A stretch of 13,865 nt of DNA from the NCBI GenBank assembly GCA_017643325.1, contig JAEPNS010000015.1, positions 1 through 13,865 of the forward strand, written 5' to 3'. Every line of letters begins with the position of its first letter. Positions within the stretch are counted from its first letter, which is position 1. This stretch comes from Alphaproteobacteria bacterium (GTDB taxonomy: Bacteria; Pseudomonadota; Alphaproteobacteria; UBA6615). The position numbers were made by a program, and so were the translations under genes. Shown one piece after another: positions 13,794 through 13,865 of the stretch. Under the pieces are notes generated by a model. It had not been told where the DNA came from, searched no databases, and saw only the letters and a list, made by a program, of their open reading frames with translations.

Positions 13794-13865
13794 TGGAGCG
13801 GGAAACGAGATTCGAACTCGCGACCCTCACGTTGGCAACGTGATGCTCTACCGCTGAGCTACTCC
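13794..13865 (-). tRNA. tRNA-Gly (GCC anticodon), first 3 nt outside window
   Basis: Read on the minus strand from 13865: the end of the acceptor stem (GGAG), UA, D-arm GCUC-AGCGGUA-GAGC, anticodon arm UCACG-UUGCCAA-CGUGA with anticodon GCC, T-arm GCGAG-UUCGAAU-CUCGU, acceptor 3' strand UUCCCGC, discriminator U and encoded CCA (13794-13796). The acceptor stem requires GCG as the three missing 5' bases, giving 75 nt with CCA. GCC identifies glycine, and the discriminator U is usual for tRNA-Gly. The gene ends 8 nt from the terminator stem. Confidence 0.95.

Noticed and set aside
13078..13857. Plus-strand 259-aa frame through the peroxiredoxin gene, terminator and tRNA
   Set aside because: Out of frame with the peroxiredoxin, and it runs through a terminator and a tRNA gene.
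1..13865. CRISPR array, insertion sequence or prophage genes
   Set aside because: No regularly spaced repeats, transposase, integrase or phage structural genes were seen on either strand.

Overview
The window is high-GC DNA with dense coding, short intergenic gaps and a strong bias to G/C in third codon positions. A palindromic repeat with the CCTCATCCTGAGGAG arm common in Alphaproteobacteria (Rhizobiales/Rhodospirillales type) and the gene families present suggest an environmental alphaproteobacterium. The genus cannot be told from the sequence.

Layout. (1) 1-2672: the 3' part of a TctA-type tripartite tricarboxylate transporter permease, a GC-rich hairpin, then a cytosolic LVIVD beta-propeller protein. 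(2) 2648-4227: an unrecognised 187-aa protein on the minus strand, divergent from an NMT1/THI5-like substrate-binding protein that lacks a signal peptide. (3) 4228-6201: a stretch visibly richer in A/T than its surroundings, entered through a REP-like palindrome. It holds a small coiled-coil/membrane protein, a HEPN-like protein with an RNxxxH motif, and on the minus strand a zinc-ribbon protein followed by a short coiled-coil protein. This looks like an acquired accessory segment. (4) 6202-9360: a flavin monooxygenase of the acyl-CoA dehydrogenase fold (HsaA-like) with a DoxX-like membrane protein on the minus strand, divergent from a bicupin protein and a DUF1993 protein. (5) 9406-11238: a large membrane protein fusing an HTTM domain with a DCC thiol-redox domain, convergent with a dienelactone hydrolase (11241-12014). 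(6) 12109-12978: an NmrA-like NAD(P)-binding protein, divergent across an A/T-rich regulatory gap from a Prx5-type peroxiredoxin (13178-13732). That gene ends in a clear intrinsic terminator, followed on the opposite strand by a tRNA-Gly(GCC) cut by the window edge.

Working together. Carboxylate uptake (TctA), a small-molecule binding protein, an aromatic-ring monooxygenase-like enzyme, a gentisate-dioxygenase-like cupin, a dienelactone hydrolase and redox/quinone-type proteins (NmrA-like, DoxX, DCC, peroxiredoxin) fit a scattered catabolic and redox neighbourhood for organic or aromatic acids. No complete pathway can be reconstructed: there is no flavin reductase, no intradiol dioxygenase and no ABC permease or ATPase here. 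The most unusual piece is the 4.2-6.2 kb island with the HEPN-like/membrane-protein pair. No CRISPR array, integrase, transposase or rRNA was seen.
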